Below, in pieces: positions 7,779 through 15,741 of a DNA stretch of 64,000 bases. Made by a program: the position numbers and the translations under genes. Positions within the stretch are counted from its first letter, which is position 1. Each line of letters begins with the position of its first letter. The notes below the pieces were generated by a model. The model was not told the origin of the DNA and did not search any database. It saw nothing but the letters and a program-made list of their open reading frames with translations. The DNA is from a virus: the IMG/VR virus record IMGVR_UViG_3300027747_004524, positions 58,855-122,854 of that record, one strand, 5' to 3'.

Positions 7779-8459
7779 ATGGGTATGTTTGATCGAATAG
7801 AAGTCCACAAGGAAATTGCTCTTCCTTATCCTAACGATTTTGGAAATTTCGATTTTTCTGAACTTGAATTCCAAACAAAATGTTTAGAAAACTGCCTTTC
7901 TGATTACATTCTTAAAAAAGATGGATTGTACTTGCTAGAAGACGGCAAACTAGTCAATAAGCAGTTTCATGGAGTCCTAGACTTTGGTGCGTATTACACA
8001 ACTGACTTAATTGATTACTTGATCGATTTTAGAGCAAAATACACAGACGGTACCTTAGTAGAAGTTAAATTACATAGATTCCAAAAGTTTTTTCATGAAA
8101 GCACAAAAGAAAAATTTAAGATTTTGAAGGATAGGGAAGAGAAAAGAAGAAAAAATATTTTTTTAAGACTGCAATCATTCTTTGTCCGCTTTATTGGGTT
8201 GAAGTCTAAATGGCTTGGTGTCTTCGAAAAAGATAACACTATAATTTCTTTGTACTCGCCCAAATTGATACTTCTTAGAAAAAGAGATTTTAGAGGTTGC
8301 TATTCTTATGGACTAATGCTAGAAAACTTTGACTTTGGTTTTAAGTTCAGCTTTAGTCATCACGATAATGTTTTTTGCATTAAGTTTTTTGGATTTGGCT
8401 TTGAACTAAGAAAGTTTTTAAGTCCACTTTTCGAAGATTTTATAAATGAAAAGACTTAA
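7779..8459 (+). CDS. MGMFD-type conserved phage protein
   Basis: The N-terminus MGMFDRIEVHKEIALPYPND followed by LEFQTKCLENCLSDYILKKDG matches a small family widespread in phages and prophages (start M-G-M-F-D, then F-Q-T-K-x-L, then a short strand-turn-strand). The family has no known function. Here the protein is longer (226 residues), with a Lys-rich middle (about 108-128) and a Phe-rich C-terminal half. The next gene starts inside its last codons. Confidence 0.7.
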   Translation: MGMFDRIEVHKEIALPYPNDFGNFDFSELEFQTKCLENCLSDYILKKDGLYLLEDGKLVNKQFHGVLDFGAYYTTDLIDYLIDFRAKYTDGTLVEVKLHRFQKFFHESTKEKFKILKDREEKRRKNIFLRLQSFFVRFIGLKSKWLGVFEKDNTIISLYSPKLILLRKRDFRGCYSYGLMLENFDFGFKFSFSHHDNVFCIKFFGFGFELRKFLSPLFEDFINEKT

Positions 8460-8709
8460 AGAGGGAGATAAGGTAAGGGTTTCTGGCGGACCTTACTATC
8501 TCACTAAAGAAGGAAAGAAAATTAAATTGGGCGAGAGGGGAGTCGGTACGTTCATGGGGATGCACCCAGACGGAAACGGAGCTCTCATAGCTTTTAACGG
8601 CGACAAGTCTTCTAGCTACGTTTACGTAGGTCCAACCCATGTGTCCCCCATAACAGGAACAACTATGACCTCCCACAAAATATCTAAAAAGAGATATCGT
8701 AGGTCTTAA
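8446..8709 (+). CDS. Small basic SH3-barrel-like protein
   Basis: An 87-residue basic protein with short beta-like stretches: DKVRVSGGPYY, GERGVGTFMG, GALIAFNGDKSSSYVYV. This pattern resembles KOW/SH3-like nucleic-acid-binding barrels; the assignment is by pattern only. It overlaps the end of the upstream gene by 14 bp and is convergent with the large repeat gene. Confidence 0.55.
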   Translation: MKRLKEGDKVRVSGGPYYLTKEGKKIKLGERGVGTFMGMHPDGNGALIAFNGDKSSSYVYVGPTHVSPITGTTMTSHKISKKRYRRS

Positions 8710-8716
8710 TCTATTT

Positions 8717-11700
8717 TTAACTACATGTACCTGTAGTATTACAGGTTACTGTTCCTGAAACGGTTCCTATATTATTGGACGCATTATTAAAGGTAGCATT
8801 TCCGTTGATAGTTCCCTCGTTAACTGATGTGCCATTAAATATAGCGTTACCATTAACAATTGAAGTTCCGTCGTAGTTAACAGAATTATCATAGAAAGTA
8901 GCATTTCCGTTAACAACTCCTCCAAGGTAACGAACGTTGTTGTCTCTATAATTTTTTGAATTATCATAGAATGAGGTTATTCCATTTGTAAAGCCATGGT
9001 TGTTATTGTAGGTGTAAAACCGAGCCGCTCCTGTAACGATTCCAATGTTTGATGTATTACGAAACTCCCAAGTAGTAATCTCTGCATCCCCACCACCAGC
9101 ATTATTAACATAAGTTAGTCCTCCAACACTTCCGTTTGCATAGCCAGTAACATCTACCGCAACACCATATTCGTTCGAAGTCAAATAATTAAATGTAACG
9201 TTTCCATTAACTTGTCCTAAGTTTATTGCAGAATCATTAAAAGTAGCGTTTCCTGCTACTACTCCACAATTTCCTACCTCAAAGTCTCGTCCAATGCGAG
9301 AGCTGTTATTAAATGTTGCATTACCTTGAACTGTACCGTAATTAAAAACAGAGGTATCGTTGAAGGTTGCATTTTGATTAACAGTTACATAATTTACGTC
9401 ACTAACTCCGCCATTATACGTCCCAGCAGCAGAGCTGTTGTTAAATGTTGCGTCTCCTTCTATTACACCGCCTATCCAAGGCTCACCACCGTTGTTACCA
9501 CCAAAACCTGCACATGAATTGTCATTAAATGTTGCATTTCCTTTAACTCTTCCGTTCATAATAGAGTTGTTATTAAATGTAGCGTTACCATTTATTATGC
9601 CATAAAAGTTATCTCCGTGTTCGTTCGATAGCGAGGCATCGTTGTTAAAGGTTGCATTTCCCGATACAGTGCCTTGACACACTGCGTTGTCGTTAAATAT
9701 TGCGTCACCGACTATAGGGTAATCGTTGGTCACTATAGAAACGCACTTTGAACTATCGTTAAAGACAACAGGATTGTTTATCATGTATAATTTTCCATAG
9801 TTTGCTCCGTCGCCAGAAAGTAATGCGTTGTTGTTGAAGTTAGCTGTGCCATTAACCGTTAAACCTATCGCGAGCTCAGCGTTTACAACCAAGTTTAGAA
9901 TTGTAGGTGGTGTTATACTACTAGTGTGAGTTAAAGGAGAATCTACTACAACTAAACCTGTATACTGATCTGGTGCCGACGTCGAAACTGTATGGGCAGC
10001 ATCAGAGTACCAATTGGACGCGTTCCATGAACCCCCCGATCCCGCACTTCCTGTCCAGAAGTATCTTTCTACTAAATCGCAAGGTGGAGCTCCTATATCA
10101 ATCTGTCCAGACTCATATTGAACATGGTTTATGCAACCGTCACCATTTTGGTCTAGGGTTGTTGGGGATCCGTTTATATAATAAGTGCTGTCACATAAAC
10201 TATAACCACTGTCGTAGTCGCCGTTAGATGGATCGAATGTTAAACTTCCGCCTGAGTAGCTCTTTCCTTCCCAACATCCGTTACCAGTAGAGTCTAGTGT
10301 TGTTTCAACGTTATCAATGTAATAATAATAACTATTCCATCCTGTTGGTTGAATGTTTCCTTGATAATAAGGGTGATAGAAGACGAGGTCGGGACCGTTC
10401 CAAACTCCGTTTCCGTTAGAGTCTAGAGTTGTTTCAACGCTATTAATGTAATAATAATAACCATTCCATCCTGTTGGTTGACTGTTTCCTTGATAATATG
10501 CGGAAGTATTCCAGTATCCACTTCCATTAGAATCTAGCGTTGTTTCAACGCTATTAATGTAATAATAATAACCATTCCATCCTGTTGTTTGACTGTTTCC
10601 TTGATAATAAGGACTACCGTTCCAAACTCCGTTTCCGTTAGAGTCTAGTGTTGTTGCTTGTCCACTAACGTAATAAGTGCTGTCACATGTGAAATAACCA
10701 GTACCACTCGATGAATCAAATGTTAAACTTCCGCCTGAATAGCTCTTTCCGTCCCAACATCCGTCACCATTCTGGTCTAGAGTTGTTTCAGTATTGCCGA
10801 CATAATAATAATAACCATTCCAACCTGTTTGTTGACTGTTTCCTTGATAATATGCGGAAGTATTCCAGTATCCACTTCCATTAGCATCTAGAGTTGTTGC
10901 TTGGCCGCTAATGTAGTAAGTGCTGTCACATGAGAAATAGCCTGTACCATTGGATGAATCAAATGTAACTACTCCGGCTGAGTAGCTCTTTCCGTCCCAA
11001 CATCCTATTCCAAAAGAGTCTAGTGTTGTTGTTTGGCCGCTAATGTAATAAGTGCTATCGCAACTATTAAACCCTGTGCCGTTATTTGGGTCAAAATCAA
11101 TATTACCACCTGAGTAGTGAGCGTTATTCCAACATCCATCGCCATTCTGGTCTAGTGTTGTTTCAGTATTGCTGATATAATAATAATAACTATTCCAACC
11201 TGTTTGTTGAGTGTTTCCTTCATAATATGCTTGAGAACTCCAGTATCCACTTCCATTAGAATCTAGCGTGGTAATTTGTCCATCTTTATAATAAACTCCT
11301 GTGCACGAATTCCAACCATTATAAACTAAAGACGCTGTTGGCATTCCATTTTGATAGTCGGTGCTGTTTAAGCAGCCATTGCCACTACTATCCAATGCAG
11401 TTGCTTGGCCGCTAATGTAGTACACATCGTCACAAATGTTGTAACCGTTGTCTGTTGAAGGGTTGAAGAGAACCGAAGCAGGAGTTGCACCATTAAGTCC
11501 ATATAGAATATTATTCCAACATCCAGATCCATTAAAGTCTAGTGTTGTTGCTTGGCCGTTAATGTAGTAAATGCTGTTCCAATAACCGGATCCATTAAAG
11601 TCTAGTGTTGTTGCTTGTCCATCTATATAGTATGTGTTTCCATCCCAGCCATTCTCAAAAGGTGTAGGTGAAGGTGTAGGAGAGATACCTGTAGGTGAAG

Positions 11701-11785
11701 GCGTGGGAGAAACACCTCCTGCTACTCTGTTAAAAAAAGCTTTTTTAACACTATCATCATATCTAATAATCTTTGGGTTTGGCAT
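8717..11785 (-). CDS. Giant repetitive appendage or adhesin protein
   Basis: The 1022-residue product is built from two different repeat arrays. After a short N-terminus and a Pro/Thr-rich TPSPT linker (about 25-43) come about 17 copies of a 25-35-residue repeat with the core YYI-G-TTLD-NGSGYWN (about 45-560). A bridging segment containing YFWTGSAGSGGSW (about 565) follows. The C-terminal 400 residues repeat GNATFNDNS every 15-30 residues, as in right-handed beta-helices. Both arrays suggest an elongated fibre or decoration protein. The C-terminus ends in a Cys-Asn-Thr-rich tail. A TAAATA late-promoter-like motif lies 31 bp upstream. No homologous family named; virion location is inferred. 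Confidence 0.8.
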   Translation of the reverse strand: MPNPKIIRYDDSVKKAFFNRVAGGVSPTPSPTGISPTPSPTPFENGWDGNTYYIDGQATTLDFNGSGYWNSIYYINGQATTLDFNGSGCWNNILYGLNGATPASVLFNPSTDNGYNICDDVYYISGQATALDSSGNGCLNSTDYQNGMPTASLVYNGWNSCTGVYYKDGQITTLDSNGSGYWSSQAYYEGNTQQTGWNSYYYYISNTETTLDQNGDGCWNNAHYSGGNIDFDPNNGTGFNSCDSTYYISGQTTTLDSFGIGCWDGKSYSAGVVTFDSSNGTGYFSCDSTYYISGQATTLDANGSGYWNTSAYYQGNSQQTGWNGYYYYVGNTETTLDQNGDGCWDGKSYSGGSLTFDSSSGTGYFTCDSTYYVSGQATTLDSNGNGVWNGSPYYQGNSQTTGWNGYYYYINSVETTLDSNGSGYWNTSAYYQGNSQPTGWNGYYYYINSVETTLDSNGNGVWNGPDLVFYHPYYQGNIQPTGWNSYYYYIDNVETTLDSTGNGCWEGKSYSGGSLTFDPSNGDYDSGYSLCDSTYYINGSPTTLDQNGDGCINHVQYESGQIDIGAPPCDLVERYFWTGSAGSGGSWNASNWYSDAAHTVSTSAPDQYTGLVVVDSPLTHTSSITPPTILNLVVNAELAIGLTVNGTANFNNNALLSGDGANYGKLYMINNPVVFNDSSKCVSIVTNDYPIVGDAIFNDNAVCQGTVSGNATFNNDASLSNEHGDNFYGIINGNATFNNNSIMNGRVKGNATFNDNSCAGFGGNNGGEPWIGGVIEGDATFNNSSAAGTYNGGVSDVNYVTVNQNATFNDTSVFNYGTVQGNATFNNSSRIGRDFEVGNCGVVAGNATFNDSAINLGQVNGNVTFNYLTSNEYGVAVDVTGYANGSVGGLTYVNNAGGGDAEITTWEFRNTSNIGIVTGAARFYTYNNNHGFTNGITSFYDNSKNYRDNNVRYLGGVVNGNATFYDNSVNYDGTSIVNGNAIFNGTSVNEGTINGNATFNNASNNIGTVSGTVTCNTTGTCS

Positions 11786-11816
11786 GTCTTTCCTTTTTGT
11801 GCACTTACTATTACTT

Positions 11817-11823
11817 TATTTAC
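11817..11823 (-). promoter_or_regulatory. Late-promoter-like TAAATA motif
   Basis: GTAAATA on the minus strand, 31 bp before the ATG of the giant repeat gene. It resembles the T4 late promoter core TATAAATA and recurs before other virion-like genes of this window. Confidence 0.35.
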
Positions 11824-11904
11824 GGACTTTTCGCCTAATTTTGAATTAGCTTTGGTAGGTTTTTGGTAATTTGGGTAGTTTATTCGATATCTTCAGCCAT
11901 TGAT

Positions 11905-11932
11905 TTTACTTTTCTGCTTTTTGAGCTATAAT
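11905..11932 (+). promoter_or_regulatory. Sigma-70 promoter with conserved GTTCG leader
   Basis: TTTACT (11905-11910), 16 bp, TATAAT (11927-11932). Eight bases later the transcript would begin with GTTCG (11941), and the leader ends with AAGAAAGGATCTTT before the ATG. The same start and end recur at 14866, 20640 and 24171. Confidence 0.7.
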
Positions 11933-11968
11933 ACTTGGGTGTTCGTAACTCTCTAAGAAAGGATCTTT

Positions 11969-12460
11969 ATGAAACCTTGTTTTTTTGCTTTGATGATTGC
12001 CCTGACTACTCAGGTTCTTGCTGCTGATTCGACTTCTCTTACCACTCCTGACAATACCAAGAGTATTCTGACAACCGAGCAAGCTCAGACCGCTCAGGCC
12101 GCCCCTGCACAGCAAACCACTGCATCGGCACAGCCTTGTGCTTGTACCTCTAAATGCAGTTGCAATGCTCCTACCCTCTCTTATAGGGGCAAGGACAAGA
12201 TTGCTCCATGTGCTGTCCAAAAGGCGGGTTGTCTGTCTTTCTGTGAGAAGAGCACAGACGCTTGCTGCAACACAACCTCGCAGAGAGTTAGTGTCGAGGT
12301 TCCTATTTGTGCTCCTGCTTGCCCAACTAAGGAGTCTGTTACCAGAAGCCGAAACGGAAAGAGAGCCGTGTACGACTACGGCAGATATGAAGCCGTTCTT
12401 CGTGCAGATGATTCTGGTAACGTAGAAGTCAGATATAGAAAGAGATTGTTGGACCGATAG
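11969..12460 (+). CDS. Secreted Cys-rich protein
   Basis: A 163-residue protein with a Sec signal peptide (MKPCFFALMIALTTQVLAA, cleavage near 19). The mature part has an Ala/Gln/Thr-rich spacer and about a dozen cysteines in CxC and CC patterns (PCACTSKCSCN near 56-66; DACCN near 97-101), then a Cys-free basic end with VYDYGRYEAVLRADD and VEVRYRKRLLDR. It should act in the periplasm or at the envelope with disulfides. G+C-rich codons and a consensus promoter with leader suggest strong expression. No family named. Confidence 0.7.
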   Translation: MKPCFFALMIALTTQVLAADSTSLTTPDNTKSILTTEQAQTAQAAPAQQTTASAQPCACTSKCSCNAPTLSYRGKDKIAPCAVQKAGCLSFCEKSTDACCNTTSQRVSVEVPICAPACPTKESVTRSRNGKRAVYDYGRYEAVLRADDSGNVEVRYRKRLLDR

Positions 12461-12487
12461 TTCCAACAATACTATTAATTGAAGTAA

Positions 12488-12519
12488 GCAGGCCATGGGA
12501 AACCATGGCCTGCTTTTTT
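12488..12519 (+). terminator. Intrinsic terminator
   Basis: A perfect 11-bp stem GCAGGCCATGG / CCATGGCCTGC with a GAAA tetraloop and six Ts, 27 bp after the secreted protein gene. Confidence 0.9.
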
Positions 12520-12922
12520 ATGTGCTTACACAGACTTTTACACATCCACCACTGCCGCTTCCACCACCACCACCACCACCACCACCACCACCACTACCAC
12601 TACCATCGCCTTGGGAGCTTATTACAGTTGAGTATTCTTTTCCTGGTTGAGGTCTGCAACTTGATGGCGAGTTTTCACCACCACCAGAACCGGGATCACC
12701 ATATCCATTACATCCAAATGATATTGTAACTTTTACATTGCCTTTATTTGAAGACCAAGAAGGTGTTTGTGTAACCGATTTAGAGGGTACACATTCTCCG
12801 CTGTTGTTGCCTCCATTGTCTCCATTACCTCCGCCTTTACACGGTCTTTTAGACGGAGAGCATGATGATTGGCTCTTTAGTTGATTGTTCCAAGTTATTC
12901 TCTCTAGAAACTTAACGTCCAC
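12518..12922 (-). CDS. Gly-rich Cys-containing protein, virion-like
   Basis: A 134-residue protein with GTG start and ribosome site AAAGGAG. It is low complexity: Ser/Asn/Gly segments, a run of 11 glycines near the C-terminus, and scattered cysteines ending in GGCVKVCVST. It resembles the Pro/Thr/Gly-rich protein at 56971 in style (both Cys-bearing, both encoding poly-GGT or poly-CCA tracts). It may be a surface spike or decoration. A CATAAATA motif lies 16 bp upstream. Confidence 0.6.
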   Translation of the reverse strand: MDVKFLERITWNNQLKSQSSCSPSKRPCKGGGNGDNGGNNSGECVPSKSVTQTPSWSSNKGNVKVTISFGCNGYGDPGSGGGENSPSSCRPQPGKEYSTVISSQGDGSGSGGGGGGGGGGGSGSGGCVKVCVST

Positions 12923-12938
12923 ATTATCTCCTTTGTTC

Positions 12939-12946
12939 TATTTATG
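12939..12946 (-). promoter_or_regulatory. Late-promoter-like CATAAATA motif
   Basis: CATAAATA on the minus strand, 16 bp before the GTG of the Gly-rich protein gene, with an AAAGGAG ribosome site between. It is identical in core to motifs at 51738 and 63132. Confidence 0.45.
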
Positions 12947-12969
12947 TAGAAACTAAGGAGATGTTAAAG

Positions 12970-13042
12970 AGCCGATGGTCGGAGTCGAACCGACGACAGG
13001 CAGTTTACAAAACTGCTACTCTACCAACTGAGTTACATCGGC
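12970..13042 (-). tRNA. tRNA-Thr(TGT)
   Basis: A 73-nt cloverleaf on the minus strand. The acceptor stem GCCGATG / CATCGGC is perfect with discriminator U; the D arm has ACTC and GGTAGAGT, the anticodon stem GCAGT / ACTGC encloses the loop TTTGTAA (anticodon TGT, reads ACA), and the T arm is GTCGG TTCGACT CCGAC. No CCA is encoded, so the 3' end must be added enzymatically; a CCA-adding enzyme is encoded at 53.2 kb. Confidence 0.93.
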
Positions 13043-13162
13043 ATAAGCGTTTCGTATTCTCGATCTTGAGAAATTGTGAAAACCAAGATGTCTTAGATTA
13101 TACCACCTTTTTGACGCTGACACAATTCTTCTTCGCTTTTGTCAAAAAGGTGGTAAAAACGC

Positions 13163-13169
13163 CTAAATA
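13163..13169 (+). promoter_or_regulatory. Late-promoter-like CTAAATA motif
   Basis: CTAAATA, 49 bp before the ATG of the glycosyltransferase at 13219. Weak on its own; listed because of the recurrent position before virion-related genes. Confidence 0.25.
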
Positions 13170-13218
13170 TAGATAGTGGGCATGTACCCAATTTTAAAAC
13201 AACAACATTACCTTAACA

Positions 13219-14049
13219 ATGAATAATTCAACCACACTAATCGTCGCAACTTGGGCTCGTCAAGATTCGCTGGATATTTCCAAAAGTATGTTGGTTAGAT
13301 CTTTTAAGAAACATAATCCTTTAGATTCTATTTATCATATTCATTTTAATCGTATCAACTACGCAGCATTAGAGCTAGAGTTTGCTGGTAAGTATGGGTA
13401 TCAATTTGAGTTCATACTTTATAGAATTTTTCTTCTTAGAGATGCTTTGAAAAAGGCCTACTTAAAAGAAGACTTTGAAAGAGTTGTTTTTTGCGACACA
13501 TCAGATGTGATTTGCCAGGGTTCTATTCAAGATATACCTAACAGTTTCGACTTGGATTCTTATGTGATATTCGGAGCAGAAAAGAATCAATGGCCCGGTG
13601 TAGAGGCAAAGAAACAATGGGCTAACTATAACGATTATTCTTCTTTTGATCTTAATAATCGTTATTTCATTAATGCTGGGGTTGTTTTGTCTAAACTCGA
13701 ATTATTCATTGACTTATTGGATCAATGTGTTTATAAGGCGCTTCCTACATTCCCTCGTTCATTAAATACTCTTGCTTATGCTGGAGATCAAGGCGTTTAC
13801 ACATATTATTACAACAACTTGAATTCTAAAGCAGTAACTCCTAAAATAAAATTAGATTATGGTAATTTTTTGGCACTCAATACGTTTTCAACATCTTTGG
13901 ACGATTACTACTTTCACAATGAAAAGGTTTACTCAAATCATACTGGGGTCGCACCAGTTTTTGTGCATGATAATGGTTGCAATCACCATGGGAGCCCAAG
14001 ACTCACTCAGGTGTTCAATCTAAACAAATTGTACGAGGATGAAACATGA
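13219..14049 (+). CDS. Glycosyltransferase, PLOD/GT25-like
   Basis: The 276 residues follow the glycosyltransferase domain seen in procollagen lysyl hydroxylases and related viral enzymes: VVFCDTSDVICQGS (about 90-103, with the Asp-x-x-Asp metal site), FGAEKNQWP (about 117-125), RYFINAGVVLSK (about 148-159), DQGVYTYYY (about 189-197) and PVFVHDNGCN near the end. It should transfer a sugar from a nucleotide donor; a collagen-like phage fibre is a plausible but unproven acceptor. Its stop overlaps the next ATG (ATGA). Confidence 0.75.
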   Translation: MNNSTTLIVATWARQDSLDISKSMLVRSFKKHNPLDSIYHIHFNRINYAALELEFAGKYGYQFEFILYRIFLLRDALKKAYLKEDFERVVFCDTSDVICQGSIQDIPNSFDLDSYVIFGAEKNQWPGVEAKKQWANYNDYSSFDLNNRYFINAGVVLSKLELFIDLLDQCVYKALPTFPRSLNTLAYAGDQGVYTYYYNNLNSKAVTPKIKLDYGNFLALNTFSTSLDDYYFHNEKVYSNHTGVAPVFVHDNGCNHHGSPRLTQVFNLNKLYEDET

Positions 14050-14279
14050 ATGTTTGGCTTAAGTTCAATAGAGCCAGAAAGATAGCAGAGTTCTTACAAA
14101 AAAAGTACTTTGATATGCACTACGGCGATCCAGATGACCCCTTAGAATTTAAAATTCTAGAAGATCTTTGGAGTCATCCTCTGCACACCGTAGATATGTC
14201 TCTAAATATAGTTTGGGACGATAGAGATCGTCTTGTTTGGCTTCAGGTAGGAGTGAGAGAAGGATCGGTCCCCAGATAA
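14046..14279 (+). CDS. Small hypothetical protein
   Basis: A 77-residue protein coupled by ATGA overlap to the glycosyltransferase. It is Trp/Asp-rich (MHYGDPDDPLEFKILEDLW, about 24-42; IVWDDRDRLVWLQVG, about 55-69). No family recognised. A terminator-like hairpin follows. Confidence 0.6.
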   Translation: MNVWLKFNRARKIAEFLQKKYFDMHYGDPDDPLEFKILEDLWSHPLHTVDMSLNIVWDDRDRLVWLQVGVREGSVPR

Positions 14280-14316
14280 GGCTTTGACGCATCCGCCATG
14301 TGTGGAAGGCGATCTT

Positions 14317-14348
14317 GGGTCGTCAATTTTGGCGACCCTTGCATTTTT
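14317..14348 (+). terminator. Probable intrinsic terminator
   Basis: Stem GGGTCG / CGACCC with a 10-base loop followed by TTGCATTTTT. The T run is interrupted, so strength is uncertain. Confidence 0.55.
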
Positions 14349-14372
14349 ATTGTTTTGTGCTAAATTTGGTGC

Positions 14373-14630
14373 ATGGAAAAAGAGTTAATAGATCAATTTA
14401 TCCGTAGATTTGCCTACGGAAAAGAAATTAAGCAAATAGATTCTTTTGGAGCCCATAGTGGGTCTCCTTTTTACTTCTATTGCGAAGATTGTGGTATACC
14501 TACTGAAGCTTTCCCCGAACAACCAATAGTCGATCCCATCAAATCATGCAGCCAATGCGTTTTCCTTTCTGAAAAAAGAATGCTAGATCAAGCAAAAGCA
14601 GTGGCAAAAAAGTTTTTTGGTTTTGAGTAG
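14373..14630 (+). CDS. Small zinc-finger-like protein
   Basis: An 85-residue protein with two Cys pairs, CEDC (about 33-36) and CSQC (about 54-57), spaced like a treble-clef or zinc ribbon, and a C-terminal amphipathic helix. TGCTAAATT (extended -10-like) ends six bases before the ATG, and no ribosome site is seen, so the mRNA may be leaderless. Function unknown. Confidence 0.6.
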   Translation: MEKELIDQFIRRFAYGKEIKQIDSFGAHSGSPFYFYCEDCGIPTEAFPEQPIVDPIKSCSQCVFLSEKRMLDQAKAVAKKFFGFE

Positions 14631-14638
14631 GTGCTAAA

Positions 14639-14833
14639 TTGGAAGAGAAGTCTTTGTCTGAAATTTCGGCTGTTTTTTCTTTGGTTCTTCTGATTTTGAT
14701 TTTTGCTTTTCCTATGAACTTTTTGTGGAACAGCGTTTTGTTGGACCTATTTGGTCTTTCTCCTTCTACGTATTGGAAAATGGTGGGCCTTAGTTTCTTT
14801 GTGTATTTTTTTTCTAAGATAGCTAGGGCTTGA
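14639..14833 (+). CDS. Small two-helix membrane protein
   Basis: A 64-residue protein from a TTG start with two hydrophobic helices (about 10-31 and 46-62). The segment NFLWNSVLLDLFGLSP then TYWKMVGLSFF matches a common bacterial and phage small-membrane-protein pattern (LWNWLMPDLFGL, then a YWQALGL-like helix) of unknown role. The -35 box of the next promoter overlaps its stop. Confidence 0.6.
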   Translation: MEEKSLSEISAVFSLVLLILIFAFPMNFLWNSVLLDLFGLSPSTYWKMVGLSFFVYFFSKIARA

Positions 14834-14858
14834 CAAAACACTCTATTTTTTTTATGAT
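14830..14858 (+). promoter_or_regulatory. Consensus sigma-70 promoter with GTTCG leader
   Basis: TTGACA (14830-14835), 17 bp, TATGAT (14853-14858). The leader begins GTTCGGAAACTTT at 14866 and ends GAAAGGAAACAAA before the ATG at 14896, as in the leaders at 11941, 20640 and 24171. Confidence 0.8.
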
Positions 14859-14895
14859 TGAATTAGTTCGGAAACTTTGCACGAAAGGAAACAAA

Positions 14896-15132
14896 ATGAC
14901 AAGTAACATTTTCTGGCAGCAGAAGGATTCCAAGACCTGCTGCAACTCTAACACCACAGCTCAGCTGGACGCTTCTTCTGAGATTAGTGCAACCAGCGGG
15001 GGTTGCTGCTCAATGTCTTCCTCAAAAGAAGACATTATTAGAGAAAGAGCATATTTTCTTTGGGAAGAAGCCGGTCGTCCCGAAGGAGATGGAATCGATT
15101 TTTGGATCGAAGCAGAGAAACAGTTTGTCTGA
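14896..15132 (+). CDS. DUF2934-like small protein
   Basis: A 78-residue protein. The last 30 residues (IRERAYFLWEEAGRPEGDG then DFWIEAEKQF) match the DUF2934 signature I-R-x-R-A-Y-x-x-W-x-x-A-G-R-P-x-G with W-x-x-A-E. The N-terminal half is Cys/Ser-rich (TCCNSN, GGCCSMSS). The start is set by the ribosome site AAAGGAA and the promoter; in-frame codons further upstream overlap the promoter. Function of DUF2934 is unknown. A strong terminator follows. Confidence 0.75.
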   Translation: MTSNIFWQQKDSKTCCNSNTTAQLDASSEISATSGGCCSMSSSKEDIIRERAYFLWEEAGRPEGDGIDFWIEAEKQFV

Positions 15133-15158
15133 TTTTCTATAAAACTCACTGTTTGAAA

Positions 15159-15194
15159 ATAGGATAGGAACATAGTTCCTGTCCTATTTTTTTT
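15159..15194 (+). terminator. Intrinsic terminator
   Basis: A 12-bp stem ATAGGATAGGAA / TTCCTGTCCTAT (one G-U pair), 5-base loop, then eight Ts. Confidence 0.9.
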
Positions 15195-15288
15195 GATCCT
15201 TTCATGTGCTTAGGAACGTAGGGGCAATTTCTGCACCTGTTCCCACAACATTGTTTTCTTGACGCCAATTCTTCTCTGGACATTGGCT

Positions 15289-15648
15289 TTATTTCTTTAT
15301 GTGCTTTATGCTCCATGGTTCTCCTTCACCGTTGTTTGCTGCAAAATTGCTGTTCTTTTTAAGATGGCTTGGTTCTCCTTTTATGTGTTTTATATTCCAT
15401 CTTCCACCTTCTCCGCTGTTCATTCTTTTCGGTGGGCTTCCTGGTATGTGCGTTATGTCGAATTGTCCTCCATCATTATTCTTAAATATTCTCTCGTCAA
15501 TTGACATATAAAATATTGCATCTGCACTTCTTGTGGGATACCACTGTGGAGGATACAAGCCTATCCCACCATAACCTAATGGATATAGCCCTGTTTTTGC
15601 ACCAGCGTTGGTTCCTTCGCTAATTAACCAATCTTTGAACTTTAACAT
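15289..15648 (-). CDS. Virion-associated protein with capsid-targeting-like N-terminus
   Basis: A 119-residue protein starting MLKFKDWLISEG, which fits the pattern F-K-x-W-L-x-x-E seen at four other N-termini in this window and recalls the T4 capsid-targeting peptide (MKTYQEFIAE). It continues with a Gly/Tyr/Pro-rich motif, GLYPLGYGGIGLYPPQWYP (about 21-39), SADAIFYMSIDER (about 42-54), and three imperfect repeats of a 25-residue unit ending in WNIKHIKG-type sequence (about 62-119). No enzyme motif. Likely packaged or structural; inference from the N-terminus. Confidence 0.6.
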   Translation of the reverse strand: MLKFKDWLISEGTNAGAKTGLYPLGYGGIGLYPPQWYPTRSADAIFYMSIDERIFKNNDGGQFDITHIPGSPPKRMNSGEGGRWNIKHIKGEPSHLKKNSNFAANNGEGEPWSIKHIKK

Positions 15649-15653
15649 ATTTT

Positions 15654-15660
15654 TATTTAG
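15654..15660 (-). promoter_or_regulatory. Late-promoter-like CTAAATA motif
   Basis: CTAAATA on the minus strand, five bases before the ATG at 15648. If used, the transcript would be leaderless. Confidence 0.3.
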
Positions 15661-15689
15661 TCATTCTTTCCTAAATATGATTAGAATTT

Positions 15690-15718
15690 TTGACTCTCTT
15701 GATCGATTCTTGTATATT
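15690..15718 (+). promoter_or_regulatory. Sigma-70 promoter of HNH gene
   Basis: TTGACT (15690-15695), 17 bp, TATATT (15713-15718); ATG at 15742. Confidence 0.65.
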
Positions 15719-15741
15719 ATTACCTATCGAAAGGTTAGCTT

